A DNA stretch of 15,342 nt from Fimenecus sp045633505 (GTDB taxonomy: Bacteria; Bacillota; Clostridia; Oscillospirales; Acutalibacteraceae): positions 1 to 15,342 of the forward strand of contig JAZQYK010000041.1 of NCBI GenBank assembly GCA_045633505.1, in the 5' to 3' direction. Every line of letters starts with the position of its first letter. Positions within the stretch are counted from its first letter, which is position 1. The position numbers and the translations under genes are program-made. Under the pieces are notes generated by a model. It searched no databases. It was not told where the DNA came from and was given only the letters and a program-made list of their open reading frames with translations. Shown here piece by piece: positions 1 through 5,582 of the stretch.

Positions 1-519
1 ATAACTCAAAACGTGCGGTTTTCGACCTATGCAGTGCCTATGATAATTGGCGAAATACGTCGATATTTGAGAGATTACAACACAATTCGTGTAAGCCGTT
101 CGTTAAGGGACACCGCCTACCACGCAATGCAGATTAAAGAGAGAATACAGAATAATCTCGGCCGTGACGCCACAATTGAAGAAATCGCAAAGGAAATGGA
201 AATCGAGCCTGTGCAAGTGGTTTTAGCCTTGGAAGCCATTGTTGAGCCCGTCTCCCTCTATGAGCCGGTTTATTCCGACGGCGGTGACACAATTTACGTT
301 ATGGACCAGGTGGGAAGCTCGGAGAGTGACGAGGATTGGCTCAATGAAATCTCAATTAAAGAGGCAATCAAAAACCTTGGTGACCGTGAAAAGCTCATAC
401 TCAATCTTCGCTTTATGCAAGGCAAAACACAGATGGAGGTTGCTCAAGAAGTGGGCATCAGTCAGGCACAGGTCAGCCGTCTTGAAAAAGGCGCAATAAA
501 GAAAATAAAAGAAAGTTGA
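1..519 (+). CDS. sigG: RNA polymerase sporulation sigma factor SigG, 3' part (5' end outside window)
   Basis: Forespore-specific sigma-70-family factor that directs RNA polymerase to late forespore genes after engulfment. The reading frame is open from base 1; a GTG at 13 lies inside conserved region 2 and is not the start. The visible 172 residues are the C-terminal two thirds of a protein that is about 257-260 residues in Bacillus, so roughly 85 N-terminal residues are missing. Visible landmarks are FSTYAVPMIIGEIRRYLRD (end of region 2, very strongly conserved in SigF/SigG), VSRSLRD, region 3 (about residues 50-80), and a region 4 helix-turn-helix near the C terminus (GKTQMEVAQEVGISQAQVSR). 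The phrase PVSLYEPVYSDGGDTIYVMDQV favours SigG over SigF, as does the following ylmC/ymxH-family gene; sigG-ylmA-ylmC is the Bacillus order. sigE would be expected just upstream. Confidence 0.93.
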   Translation: MTQNVRFSTYAVPMIIGEIRRYLRDYNTIRVSRSLRDTAYHAMQIKERIQNNLGRDATIEEIAKEMEIEPVQVVLALEAIVEPVSLYEPVYSDGGDTIYVMDQVGSSESDEDWLNEISIKEAIKNLGDREKLILNLRFMQGKTQMEVAQEVGISQAQVSRLEKGAIKKIKES

Positions 520-529
520 AAAAATCCCG

Positions 530-567
530 ACACCCTTGCATAGAATAATGCAGGGGTGTTTTTATTT
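530..567 (+). terminator. Hairpin with U-rich tail after sigG, also covering the next gene's ribosome binding site
   Basis: The arms 530-541 (ACACCCTTGCAT) and 548-559 (ATGCAGGGGTGT) pair over 12 bp with a single T-G wobble. The loop is the 6 nt AGAATA, and TTTTTATTT follows. It starts 11 nt after the sigG stop. This is a standard intrinsic terminator shape, but the next gene begins at 568 with no room for its own promoter, so readthrough must be substantial or the hairpin acts at the level of translation. Confidence 0.75.
552..558 (+). promoter_or_regulatory. Shine-Dalgarno of the ylmC/ymxH-family gene, inside the hairpin arm
   Basis: AGGGGTG lies 9 nt before the ATG at 568 and is the only purine-rich match to the anti-Shine-Dalgarno there. 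All seven bases are in the 3' arm of the hairpin at 530-559, so the folded RNA would hide the site. The link to translation control is inference. Confidence 0.55.
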
Positions 568-867
568 ATGAATTGTTTTGTTACTTCGCTTCGTGAAAAG
601 GAAGTTATAAACTTAAATGACGGCAGTCGCCTTGGTGTTGTTTGTGACGTGGAATTTGACACTTGTTCGGGTGCAGTCGTATCCCTGATAATTTACGGCA
701 AAGCAAAAGTTCTGGGGCTTCTCGGCAGATGCGAGGATATTAAAATCTGTTGGGATGATATTAAGGTTATCGGGGACGATATTATTTTAGTGGAATTTGA
801 GTGCCCGCCCGAATGTAAACACAACAATAATTCAAGCGCTCTTGACGGACTTTTCCGCCATAAATAA
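568..867 (+). CDS. ylmC: YlmC/YmxH-family PRC-barrel sporulation protein
   Basis: Small PRC-barrel protein of the YlmC/YmxH family, found next to sporulation sigma genes in Firmicutes; its molecular role is not established. The 99 residues show the family pattern SLREKEVINLNDGSRLG at 7-23, then DVEFD at 27-31 and the hydrophobic GLLGRCEDIKICWDDIK segment at 50-66, ending with IGDDIILVE. The ATG at 568 is chosen over an in-frame GTG at 556 because 556 falls inside the terminator stem, while 568 has an AGGGGTG site 9 nt upstream and the homologous N terminus begins there. Relative to the usual ~80-85 residues it carries a C-terminal tail of about 20 residues. It has seven cysteines (3, 26, 33, 55, 61, 79, 83), which is many for a protein this small, including a CPPEC pair. 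It is probably transcribed by readthrough from sigG. Confidence 0.85.
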   Translation: MNCFVTSLREKEVINLNDGSRLGVVCDVEFDTCSGAVVSLIIYGKAKVLGLLGRCEDIKICWDDIKVIGDDIILVEFECPPECKHNNNSSALDGLFRHK

Positions 868-874
868 ACCCATC

Positions 875-903
875 TTGAAAAAGTAATATTTATGTGATAC
901 AAT
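875..903 (+). promoter_or_regulatory. Sigma-A promoter for zapA-U32-dut
   Basis: The -35 TTGAAA (875-880) and -10 TACAAT (898-903) are separated by exactly 17 bp. A TG at 895-896 makes an extended -10. Transcription would start near 910, giving a leader of about 36 nt before the zapA ATG at 946. It sits in the 78-nt gap after the ylmC stop, and the three following genes have no promoter-sized gaps between them. Confidence 0.8.
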
Positions 904-945
904 TATATCAGCGAACAATATAAAATTGTATCGGAGTTGAAAGTT

Positions 946-1335
946 ATGGATAAAAACAGAGTAAGACTTGATATTTGCGGTGTGAAATATTTTATTTGTA
1001 CCGACGAAAGCGTTGAGCATACTGAGTCACTTGGTAAGCTTATCGACGAAAAAATGTCTGAAATTTTAAAGGCTACTTCCTTCATTTCTGCTAATCAGGC
1101 GGCGGTGCTTGTGTCCCTTGACCTTGCTAACGAGCTTTCAAAGGCTAAGGCTGAGGCTGAAGGCTTCCGTAATCAGATTAAGGACTATCTTGAGGATTCT
1201 GCAAAAGCCAAAAGCGAAAGAGATTATTATAAAAGAGAGCTTGAAAGAATAAAGACTGAAGCAACCTTTAAAAATGACCAGATAAATCTGTTTGCAAAAT
1301 CCGAAAAAGCAAATGACGGAGAAATTGATGAATAA
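946..1335 (+). CDS. zapA: Cell division protein ZapA-like
   Basis: ZapA binds FtsZ in the cytoplasm and promotes bundling of filaments into the Z-ring. The 129 residues split into a small N-terminal globular domain (about 1-60, with KNRVRLDICGVKYFI and then a helix ending in AAVLVSLDLANEL, typical of ZapA) and a long charged coiled coil (about 65-107). The first half resembles bacterial ZapA; the coiled coil is longer than in Bacillus ZapA (about 85 residues), as is usual in Clostridia. I chose ATG 946 because CGGAG ends 9 nt upstream; the in-frame TTG at 937 would overlap that site. Its last 8 bases overlap the next gene, implying translational coupling. It is the first gene after the promoter at 875-903. 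Confidence 0.82.
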   Translation: MDKNRVRLDICGVKYFICTDESVEHTESLGKLIDEKMSEILKATSFISANQAAVLVSLDLANELSKAKAEAEGFRNQIKDYLEDSAKAKSERDYYKRELERIKTEATFKNDQINLFAKSEKANDGEIDE

Positions 1336-3355
1336 AATTGAAATTTTAGCTCCTGTCGGTAGTGAAGAAACCCTGAAAGCCGCAGTGCTCAGCGGTGCTG
1401 ACGCTGTGTATTTCGGGTTGGGTAATTTTAATGCCCGTCGAAATGCGCAGAATTTTACTGACGAGCAAATTGAAAATGCAATTAAATATTGTCACAGTAG
1501 GGGTGTTAAGGTGCATATTACTCTTAACACCCTTATTAAAGATTGTGAAATTGACCCTCTTATTGATACTGTTATAAAAATCTGTAAAAGCGGTGCAGAT
1601 GCAATAATCGTGCAGGATTTGGGTGTGGCAAGGCTTGTCCGTGAAATCTGCCCTGAAATCGAAATGCACGCGTCAACTCAGTTAAGCGTCGGCACTCTTG
1701 AAGGACTTTTTGAGCTTGAAAAGTTAGGCTTTAAAAGAGCAGTTTTACCAAGGGAATTAAGATTTGAAGAAATTGAATATTTATGCAAGCACTCCCCTAT
1801 TGACCTTGAGGTTTTTGTTCACGGAGCGCTTTGTATGTGCGTTTCAGGTCAATGTCTTATGAGTGCGGTATTGGGTTCGCGAAGCGGCAACCGAGGTCTT
1901 TGCGCTCAACCCTGCCGTTTGCCTTTTAAGGTTCAAAACGGCACGGGGCACGATTTAAGCCTTAAAGATTTGTCTTTAATCGAGTATATTCCCAAGCTAT
2001 CAGAAATGGGTATTTGCTCCTTTAAAATTGAGGGCAGAATGAAACGCCCTGAATATGTCAGCGCCGCTGTCAAGGCTTGTAAAAAATCGATTAAAAATGA
2101 ATATAATTTTGACACGCAGAAGGATTTAATGGACCTTTTCTCTCGTTCGGGATTTACTGACGGCTATTATCAGGGCAAAATGGGACGGGATATGTTCGGA
2201 TACCGTGAAAAAGAGAACGTGCGGTCTGCAACAAAGGACTTGCTTTCAAAATATGCAATCAACTATGAAAAAGAGTTGCCGCGATATGACGTAAGCCTTG
2301 AATTCAGCGGTAAAATCGGTGAAAAGGCAAGACTCTTGGCAAAATATGAAAATCATATTGCTATTGCAGAAAGTGAAATGCTTTGCGAAGCACCTATAAA
2401 CAGACCGATTGCAGAGGATAGAATAATCGACTCACTAAAAAAATGCGGCGGCACACAATTCAACGCGAAAAGTGTGGAAATCAAGGGAGATATTGATTAT
2501 TCATTACCTGTTTCTGCACTTAACGGAATGCGAAGACAGGCTCTTGAGCTTTTGGAAAAAGCCATACTCGGTGAAAGCGAAAGAACAATCAACGAGCCGC
2601 CCGTTGCATCATATATAAGCTCTGACAACGAAAGAAACGTTTATTTGAGATTTGACAATGCATGGCAAATCCCTGAAAGCGCCAAGGACTACATAGTTTT
2701 TGTGCCACTTGGTACGGACGACGAGATTATAAAAGAAAATGCCTTCGGTGTTGAACTGCCTCACGGAATGTTCGGTAATGCAAAAAAAGTGGAAGAAATG
2801 CTCTCACATTCATCAGCATATTTTGCTCTTTGTCATACGCTCGATGCTGTTGCAGTTGCAAAAAAATGCGGCAAAAAAGTTGTGGCATCCCCATCGATGA
2901 ACATTCTCAACTCACACTCAATGGATGTAGCAAAGGCTTTGGGAATTAGTGAGGCTATCGTTTCAAACGAAAGCACACTTGACCATTTCTCAAAGATTTC
3001 TGCACCAATTCCAAAGGGAATTACGGTTTATGGCAGAATTCCACTTATGCTAACAAGAAATTGTCCAATAAAGAATGGCAAAAGCTGTGGCGAGTGTAAA
3101 CGAAACAGTGAAATCACCGACAGAATGGGCATTAAATTCCCTGTAAAATGCTTTATGGGATATTCAGAAATTCTCAATTCAAGACCGATTTATATGGGTG
3201 ACAGAATGAAGAAAATCCCCCCTTGCGACATTTTATTCTTTAACTTTACAACGGAAACCACAAGAGAAGTTAAAGAGATTTTAGAGGCTTATGAAAAAGA
3301 AAAGAAGCCACAGATAGAATTTACCCGTGGACTTTTATACAGAGGTGTTGAATGA
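1328..3355 (+). CDS. U32 peptidase-family protein with DUF3656-type C-terminal region; RlhA-like 23S rRNA hydroxylase candidate
   Basis: Large member of the peptidase U32 family. Characterised relatives are iron-sulfur enzymes or cofactors rather than proteases: E. coli RlhA (YdcP) hydroxylates C2501 of 23S rRNA, and UbiU/UbiV act in ubiquinone synthesis. From the ATG at 1328 the protein has 675 residues, close to RlhA (653). The U32 core shows EILAPVGSEETLKAAVLSGADAVYFG at the N terminus, HASTQLSVG, and the hallmark VFVHGALCMCVSGQC with SGNRGLCAQPC, giving Cys169, 171, 176, 192 and 196 as candidate cluster ligands; KIEGRMKRPEY follows. A second cysteine group near the C terminus (579, 587, 590, 608) is also a family trait. 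GGAG at 1318-1321 supports the 1328 start. It overlaps zapA by 8 nt and dut by 4 nt. I leave the symbol blank because several paralogous U32 subfamilies exist in Clostridia. Confidence 0.82.
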   Translation: MNKIEILAPVGSEETLKAAVLSGADAVYFGLGNFNARRNAQNFTDEQIENAIKYCHSRGVKVHITLNTLIKDCEIDPLIDTVIKICKSGADAIIVQDLGVARLVREICPEIEMHASTQLSVGTLEGLFELEKLGFKRAVLPRELRFEEIEYLCKHSPIDLEVFVHGALCMCVSGQCLMSAVLGSRSGNRGLCAQPCRLPFKVQNGTGHDLSLKDLSLIEYIPKLSEMGICSFKIEGRMKRPEYVSAAVKACKKSIKNEYNFDTQKDLMDLFSRSGFTDGYYQGKMGRDMFGYREKENVRSATKDLLSKYAINYEKELPRYDVSLEFSGKIGEKARLLAKYENHIAIAESEMLCEAPINRPIAEDRIIDSLKKCGGTQFNAKSVEIKGDIDYSLPVSALNGMRRQALELLEKAILGESERTINEPPVASYISSDNERNVYLRFDNAWQIPESAKDYIVFVPLGTDDEIIKENAFGVELPHGMFGNAKKVEEMLSHSSAYFALCHTLDAVAVAKKCGKKVVASPSMNILNSHSMDVAKALGISEAIVSNESTLDHFSKISAPIPKGITVYGRIPLMLTRNCPIKNGKSCGECKRNSEITDRMGIKFPVKCFMGYSEILNSRPIYMGDRMKKIPPCDILFFNFTTETTREVKEILEAYEKEKKPQIEFTRGLLYRGVE

Positions 3356-3798
3356 TGACAGAATTAAAAATAAAGAAAGTAAGAGAAAATGCAAAAATTC
3401 CTACAAGAGCTACTGTTGGTAGTGCAGGAATGGACCTTTATGCTTGTATCGACCAGCCAATCACTCTCAAAAAAGGTGACAAGGCGGTTATTCCGACTGG
3501 AATTGCAATTGGGTTAGATGACCCACGTTATGCCGCATTTATTTATGCGCGAAGCGGACTTGCAATTAAACAAGGAATCGGACTTTTGAATTCAGTCGGT
3601 GTTATTGACTCGGACTATCGCGGTGAAATTTGTGTCGGTGTTATAAAGCAAACCGACCCTGAATACACAATCGAGCCATTCGAGAGAATTGCACAGATGG
3701 TAATTCAGCCTGTTGCGCTGCCTGAAATAGTTGAGGTCCAAGAATTAGACGACACTGACCGTGGCGCAGGTGGATTTGGCTCAACAGGGACAAAATAA
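3352..3798 (+). CDS. dut: Deoxyuridine 5'-triphosphate nucleotidohydrolase (dUTPase)
   Basis: Hydrolyses dUTP to dUMP and pyrophosphate, keeping uracil out of DNA and feeding thymidylate synthesis; acts as a trimer in the cytoplasm. All five dUTPase motifs are present in order: AGMDLYA (25-31), ARSGLA (66-71), GVIDSDYRGEI (83-93, with the catalytic Asp and substrate-gating Tyr), ERIAQMVI (111-118) and the glycine-rich C-terminal arm RGAGGFGSTG (137-146). The length of 148 residues is normal. The start is ambiguous: ATGATG gives 3352 (4-nt overlap with the preceding stop) or 3355; the GAGGTG site at 3342-3347 is 4 nt from the first and 7 nt from the second, so 3355 may be the true start. It is the last gene of the zapA unit. 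Confidence 0.96.
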   Translation: MMTELKIKKVRENAKIPTRATVGSAGMDLYACIDQPITLKKGDKAVIPTGIAIGLDDPRYAAFIYARSGLAIKQGIGLLNSVGVIDSDYRGEICVGVIKQTDPEYTIEPFERIAQMVIQPVALPEIVEVQELDDTDRGAGGFGSTGTK

Positions 3799-3814
3799 AT
3801 GCAAAGTGCAAAAA
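3795..3814 (+). repeat. Short A-rich signature shared with 15172-15190
   Basis: ATAAATGCAAAGTGCAAAA at 3795-3813 differs by one base from the sequence at 15172-15190. It begins at the dut stop codon and lies 20 nt before a GC-rich inverted repeat. The second copy also lies just before an inverted-repeat cluster, which suggests a recurring genomic unit. The 10-bp palindrome TTCGCGCGAA at 3820-3829 sits between it and the inverted repeat. Confidence 0.55.
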
Positions 3815-3833
3815 GAATGTTCGCGCGAAATAT

Positions 3834-3912
3834 GTGTAGGGCGGGGGCTTGCTCCCGCCGTCCAAAGTGAAGCTGTTACCCATTTCGGCGGGAGCAAGCC
3901 CCCGCCCTACAC
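3834..3912. repeat. Perfect 27-bp GC-rich inverted repeat with 25-nt spacer (REP/MITE-like)
   Basis: The arm 3834-3860, starting GTGTAGGGCGGGGGCTTGCT, is the exact reverse complement of 3886-3912; the first mismatches are immediately outside and inside the arms. The spacer 3861-3885 is not GC-rich. The arms are much richer in GC than the surrounding DNA. There is no open reading frame of note and no T-tract after the second arm, so this is not a normal intrinsic terminator; a proper one lies 40 nt further on. It has the look of a dispersed palindromic repeat, but I cannot show other copies from this window. Confidence 0.85.
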
Positions 3913-3952
3913 TCACCATACAAAATAGTTAGACAAACTCAAACTTGTAAAA

Positions 3953-3988
3953 AAAGCACTCTATCGGTTGATAGGGTGCTTTCATTTT
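3953..3988. terminator. Bidirectional intrinsic terminator between dut and rqcP
   Basis: AAAGCACTCTATC (3953-3965) pairs with GATAGGGTGCTTT (3970-3982) around the loop GGTT, a 13-bp stem with one wobble. On the plus strand TTTCATTTT follows the stem; on the minus strand the run of A before it becomes seven T. It is placed to end both the plus-strand zapA-U32-dut transcript and the long minus-strand transcript ending with rqcP. Confidence 0.88.
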
Positions 3989-4012
3989 AACTAAAAAACT
4001 ATAGATTGAAAT

Positions 4013-4120
4013 ATAAAATAGATTTATTTTTTTCGTTAGGCAATTTTGCCGAAACGAAGCTGTATGTTGATACTGCGAGTTGAGAGCAAAGAAGCATAAC
4101 GGAAAAAGAAACTATTTTAT
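4013..4120. repeat. ~108-bp element with imperfect terminal inverted repeats, overlapping the rqcP stop
   Basis: The ends ATAAAATAG (4013-4021) and CTATTTTAT (4112-4120) are perfect inverted repeats. The similarity continues inward: TTTTTTTCGTTAGGC near 4027-4041 against the complement of GCATAACGGAAAAAG near 4094-4107, making arms of about 26-28 nt with a few mismatches and a small gap. Inside, TTCGTT/AACGAA (4032-4037, 4053-4058) encloses GGCAA/TTGCC (4039-4043, 4046-4050), a second small hairpin. There is no open reading frame in it and no clear flanking target duplication. It could be a MITE-like element or a structured RNA 3' region; the type is inference. Confidence 0.55.
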
Positions 4121-4354
4121 CTCTTCATACATTTCACTTGCACTTTGCTTTGTTGCGTGTTCGGTCACATTGAGAACTTTGTATTTGGTAGTCTTTTCAC
4201 CAAATGTAATTTCAAGAACATCCCCTTCTTTTACATCATAGGATGCCTTTACCACACGACCACCCACACTCACTTTTCCTGCATCGCAAACTTCATTTGC
4301 AATTGTTCTTCTTTTTATTATTCTTGATACTTTCAAATATTTATCTAATCTCAT
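4112..4354 (-). CDS. rqcP: RqcP (YabO), S4-domain ribosome quality-control factor
   Basis: RqcP binds the 50S subunit carrying stalled nascent chains with RqcH, and helps C-terminal poly-alanine tailing by stabilising P-site tRNA. The 80 residues are almost entirely an S4 RNA-binding domain: MRLDKYLKVSRIIKRRTIANEV, then GKVSVGGRVVKASYDVKEGD, very close to Bacillus YabO. The end ASEMYEEIK aligns with the Bacillus C-terminal region but stops several residues early (Bacillus about 86), and the TAG stop lies within the terminal repeat of the element at 4013-4120. The upstream neighbours hup, mazG and spoVB-like match the yabM-mazG-yabO order; yabP and yabQ, which often follow, are absent. A terminator lies between hup and this gene and I see no separate promoter, so expression probably depends on readthrough. 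Confidence 0.93.
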   Translation of the reverse strand: MRLDKYLKVSRIIKRRTIANEVCDAGKVSVGGRVVKASYDVKEGDVLEITFGEKTTKYKVLNVTEHATKQSASEMYEEIK

Positions 4355-4371
4355 TATATATCCCTACATTT

Positions 4372-4404
4372 AAAGAAAAAACAAGGGTCGCTTTTGGCGA
4401 CCCC
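4372..4404 (-). terminator. Intrinsic terminator after hup
   Basis: On the minus strand GGGTCGC (4397-4403) pairs with GCGACCC (4385-4391) around the loop CAAAA, followed by TTGTTTTTTCTTT. It starts 20 nt after the hup stop. It would lower rqcP expression relative to hup, which suits an abundant nucleoid protein next to a low-copy factor; that last point is inference. Confidence 0.82.
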
Positions 4405-4423
4405 GATTTTTACAAAAGTTTAA

Positions 4424-4696
4424 TTATTTAACTGCTGCTTTAAGAGCTGCACCTGCTTTGAAAGCTGGAACTTTTGTTGCCGGAACTGTCATTGTTTCGC
4501 CAGTTCTTGGGTTGCGAGCTGTCTTAGCGTTTCTTGCTCTAACTTCGAATGTACCGAAACCGATGAGCTGAACTTTGTCGCCGTTAGCCATTGCATCTGT
4601 GATTGATGCGAAAACTGCTGCTACTGCTGCGTCTGCGTGTTTCTTTGAAATGCCTGCTTTTGCAGCAACTGCTGCTACGAGTTCTGTCTTATTCAT
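4424..4696 (-). CDS. hup: HU-family DNA-binding protein
   Basis: Histone-like dimeric protein that bends and compacts DNA in the nucleoid. The 90 residues are full HU length. The N terminus MNKTELVAAVAAKAGISKK is typical, and the DNA-binding arm signature GFGTFEVRAR (46-55) is followed by RNPRTGE with the intercalating proline at residue 63. It is unusually alanine-rich. I chose ATG 4696 because the strong GGAGGA site at 4704-4709 is 7 nt upstream; a TTG 15 bases earlier would place the start inside the ribosome binding site. Placement between mazG and rqcP is common in Clostridia but not in Bacillus. The 50-nt gap to mazG is the widest of the minus-strand run down to this point, and a private promoter is possible, though I could not identify one. 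Confidence 0.96.
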   Translation of the reverse strand: MNKTELVAAVAAKAGISKKHADAAVAAVFASITDAMANGDKVQLIGFGTFEVRARNAKTARNPRTGETMTVPATKVPAFKAGAALKAAVK

Positions 4697-4703
4697 TTGT
4701 AAG

Positions 4704-4709
4704 TCCTCC
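4704..4709 (-). promoter_or_regulatory. Strong Shine-Dalgarno fixing the hup start
   Basis: GGAGGA on the minus strand, 7 nt before ATG 4696. It excludes the in-frame TTG upstream as the real start. Confidence 0.85.
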
Positions 4710-4746
4710 AAATAAAAATTTTCTCTTTTTATTTATCCTAAAAGGA

Positions 4747-5556
4747 TTACTCCTTTTTTGATACCAATTTTGCCTCGTCCCAAAGTTTGTCAAGTTCGGA
4801 AAGTTCTGTTTCTTTCATATTGAGCCCACGCTCATTTGCCATTTTTTCCACCTTACCGAAACGGTCAATAAACTTGTCAGTTGCACCTGTCAGCGCTTCT
4901 TCGCTGTCAACACCCACAAATCTTGAAACGTTTACAACGGAGAAGATTAAATCACCCAATTCTTCTCTCGCATTATCTGTCACACCCATAGTCACCGCTT
5001 GTTTAAGCTCAGCAAGTTCTTCGCTGACCTTATCGAATGCACCGTCAACACTTTCCCAGTCAAAGCCCACTTTTGCGGCTTTTTTCTGCACCTTGTCGGC
5101 GCGCATCAATGCAGGAAATTCACGGGGAATTGAAAGCATTGATTCAGTCTGGCTCGTCTGGTTTTTGGTCTGTTTTTTAATCACATCCCAATTTTCAAGA
5201 ACCTGCTCACTTGTTTCAGCCTTCACACTTCCAAACACGTGAGGATGACGTTCAATCATTTTCTTGCAGATTCCGTCAGCAACGTTTTGAAAATCAAACG
5301 CACCTTTTTCACGTTCAATCTGAGTATGAAAAACGACCTGCAACAAAACGTCACCAAGTTCTTCCAAAAGCAAATCTTTATCGTCTTTATTGATTGCCTC
5401 GATTACTTCATAGGTCTCTTCAAGGAAATCGCGACGGATTGATTTGTGGTCCTGTTCCTTATCCCAAGGACAGCCGTCAGGTGAACGAAGGATTTCAACA
5501 ATATCAATCAAATCATCAATATTATATTGTTCTTTGAACTGAAAATTATCAATCAT
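4747..5556 (-). CDS. mazG: MazG nucleoside triphosphate pyrophosphohydrolase
   Basis: Cleaves (d)NTPs to the monophosphate and pyrophosphate, removing aberrant nucleotides; E. coli MazG also lowers ppGpp levels. The 269 residues match E. coli MazG (263) and carry two MazG repeats. The first has the signature GCPWDKEQDHKS (28-39), EETYE (46-50) and ELGD (66-69); the second has EELAE (179-183) and ELGD (199-202). Both metal-binding EExxE...ExxD sets are intact. The linker region (about 128-145) is polar and Gln/Thr-rich. The N-terminal tetrapyrrole-methylase-like domain of Bacillus YabN is missing, so this is the short form. The start ATG 5556 is 26 nt after the end of the flippase gene with a modest GGTGA site. 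Being on the same strand run as relA is notable. Confidence 0.95.
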   Translation of the reverse strand: MIDNFQFKEQYNIDDLIDIVEILRSPDGCPWDKEQDHKSIRRDFLEETYEVIEAINKDDKDLLLEELGDVLLQVVFHTQIEREKGAFDFQNVADGICKKMIERHPHVFGSVKAETSEQVLENWDVIKKQTKNQTSQTESMLSIPREFPALMRADKVQKKAAKVGFDWESVDGAFDKVSEELAELKQAVTMGVTDNAREELGDLIFSVVNVSRFVGVDSEEALTGATDKFIDRFGKVEKMANERGLNMKETELSELDKLWDEAKLVSKKE

Positions 5557-5582
5557 TTCACGTCACCAACTTTAAGTATATT

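Noticed and set aside
3547..3564. dUTPase motif 2 reads ARSGLA instead of the PRSGLA form
   Set aside because: Alanine at this position is common in bacterial dUTPases; the Arg-Ser-Gly core is intact, so it is not a defect.
3834..3912. The large inverted repeat as the dut transcription terminator
   Set aside because: The 25-nt loop and the lack of a T-tract argue against it, and a proper terminator lies at 3953-3988.
4355..4384. Possible promoter for rqcP (TTGTTT, 18-bp spacer, TATATA) on the minus strand
   Set aside because: The -10-like TATATA abuts the ATG, so transcription would begin inside the coding region, and the -35 match is part of the hup terminator T-tract.
4740..4757. Hairpin AAAAGGA/TCCTTTT at the end of mazG as a terminator
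   Set aside because: The stem is AT-rich and only 7 bp, and on the transcribed minus strand it is followed by TAGGATAAA rather than a T-tract.
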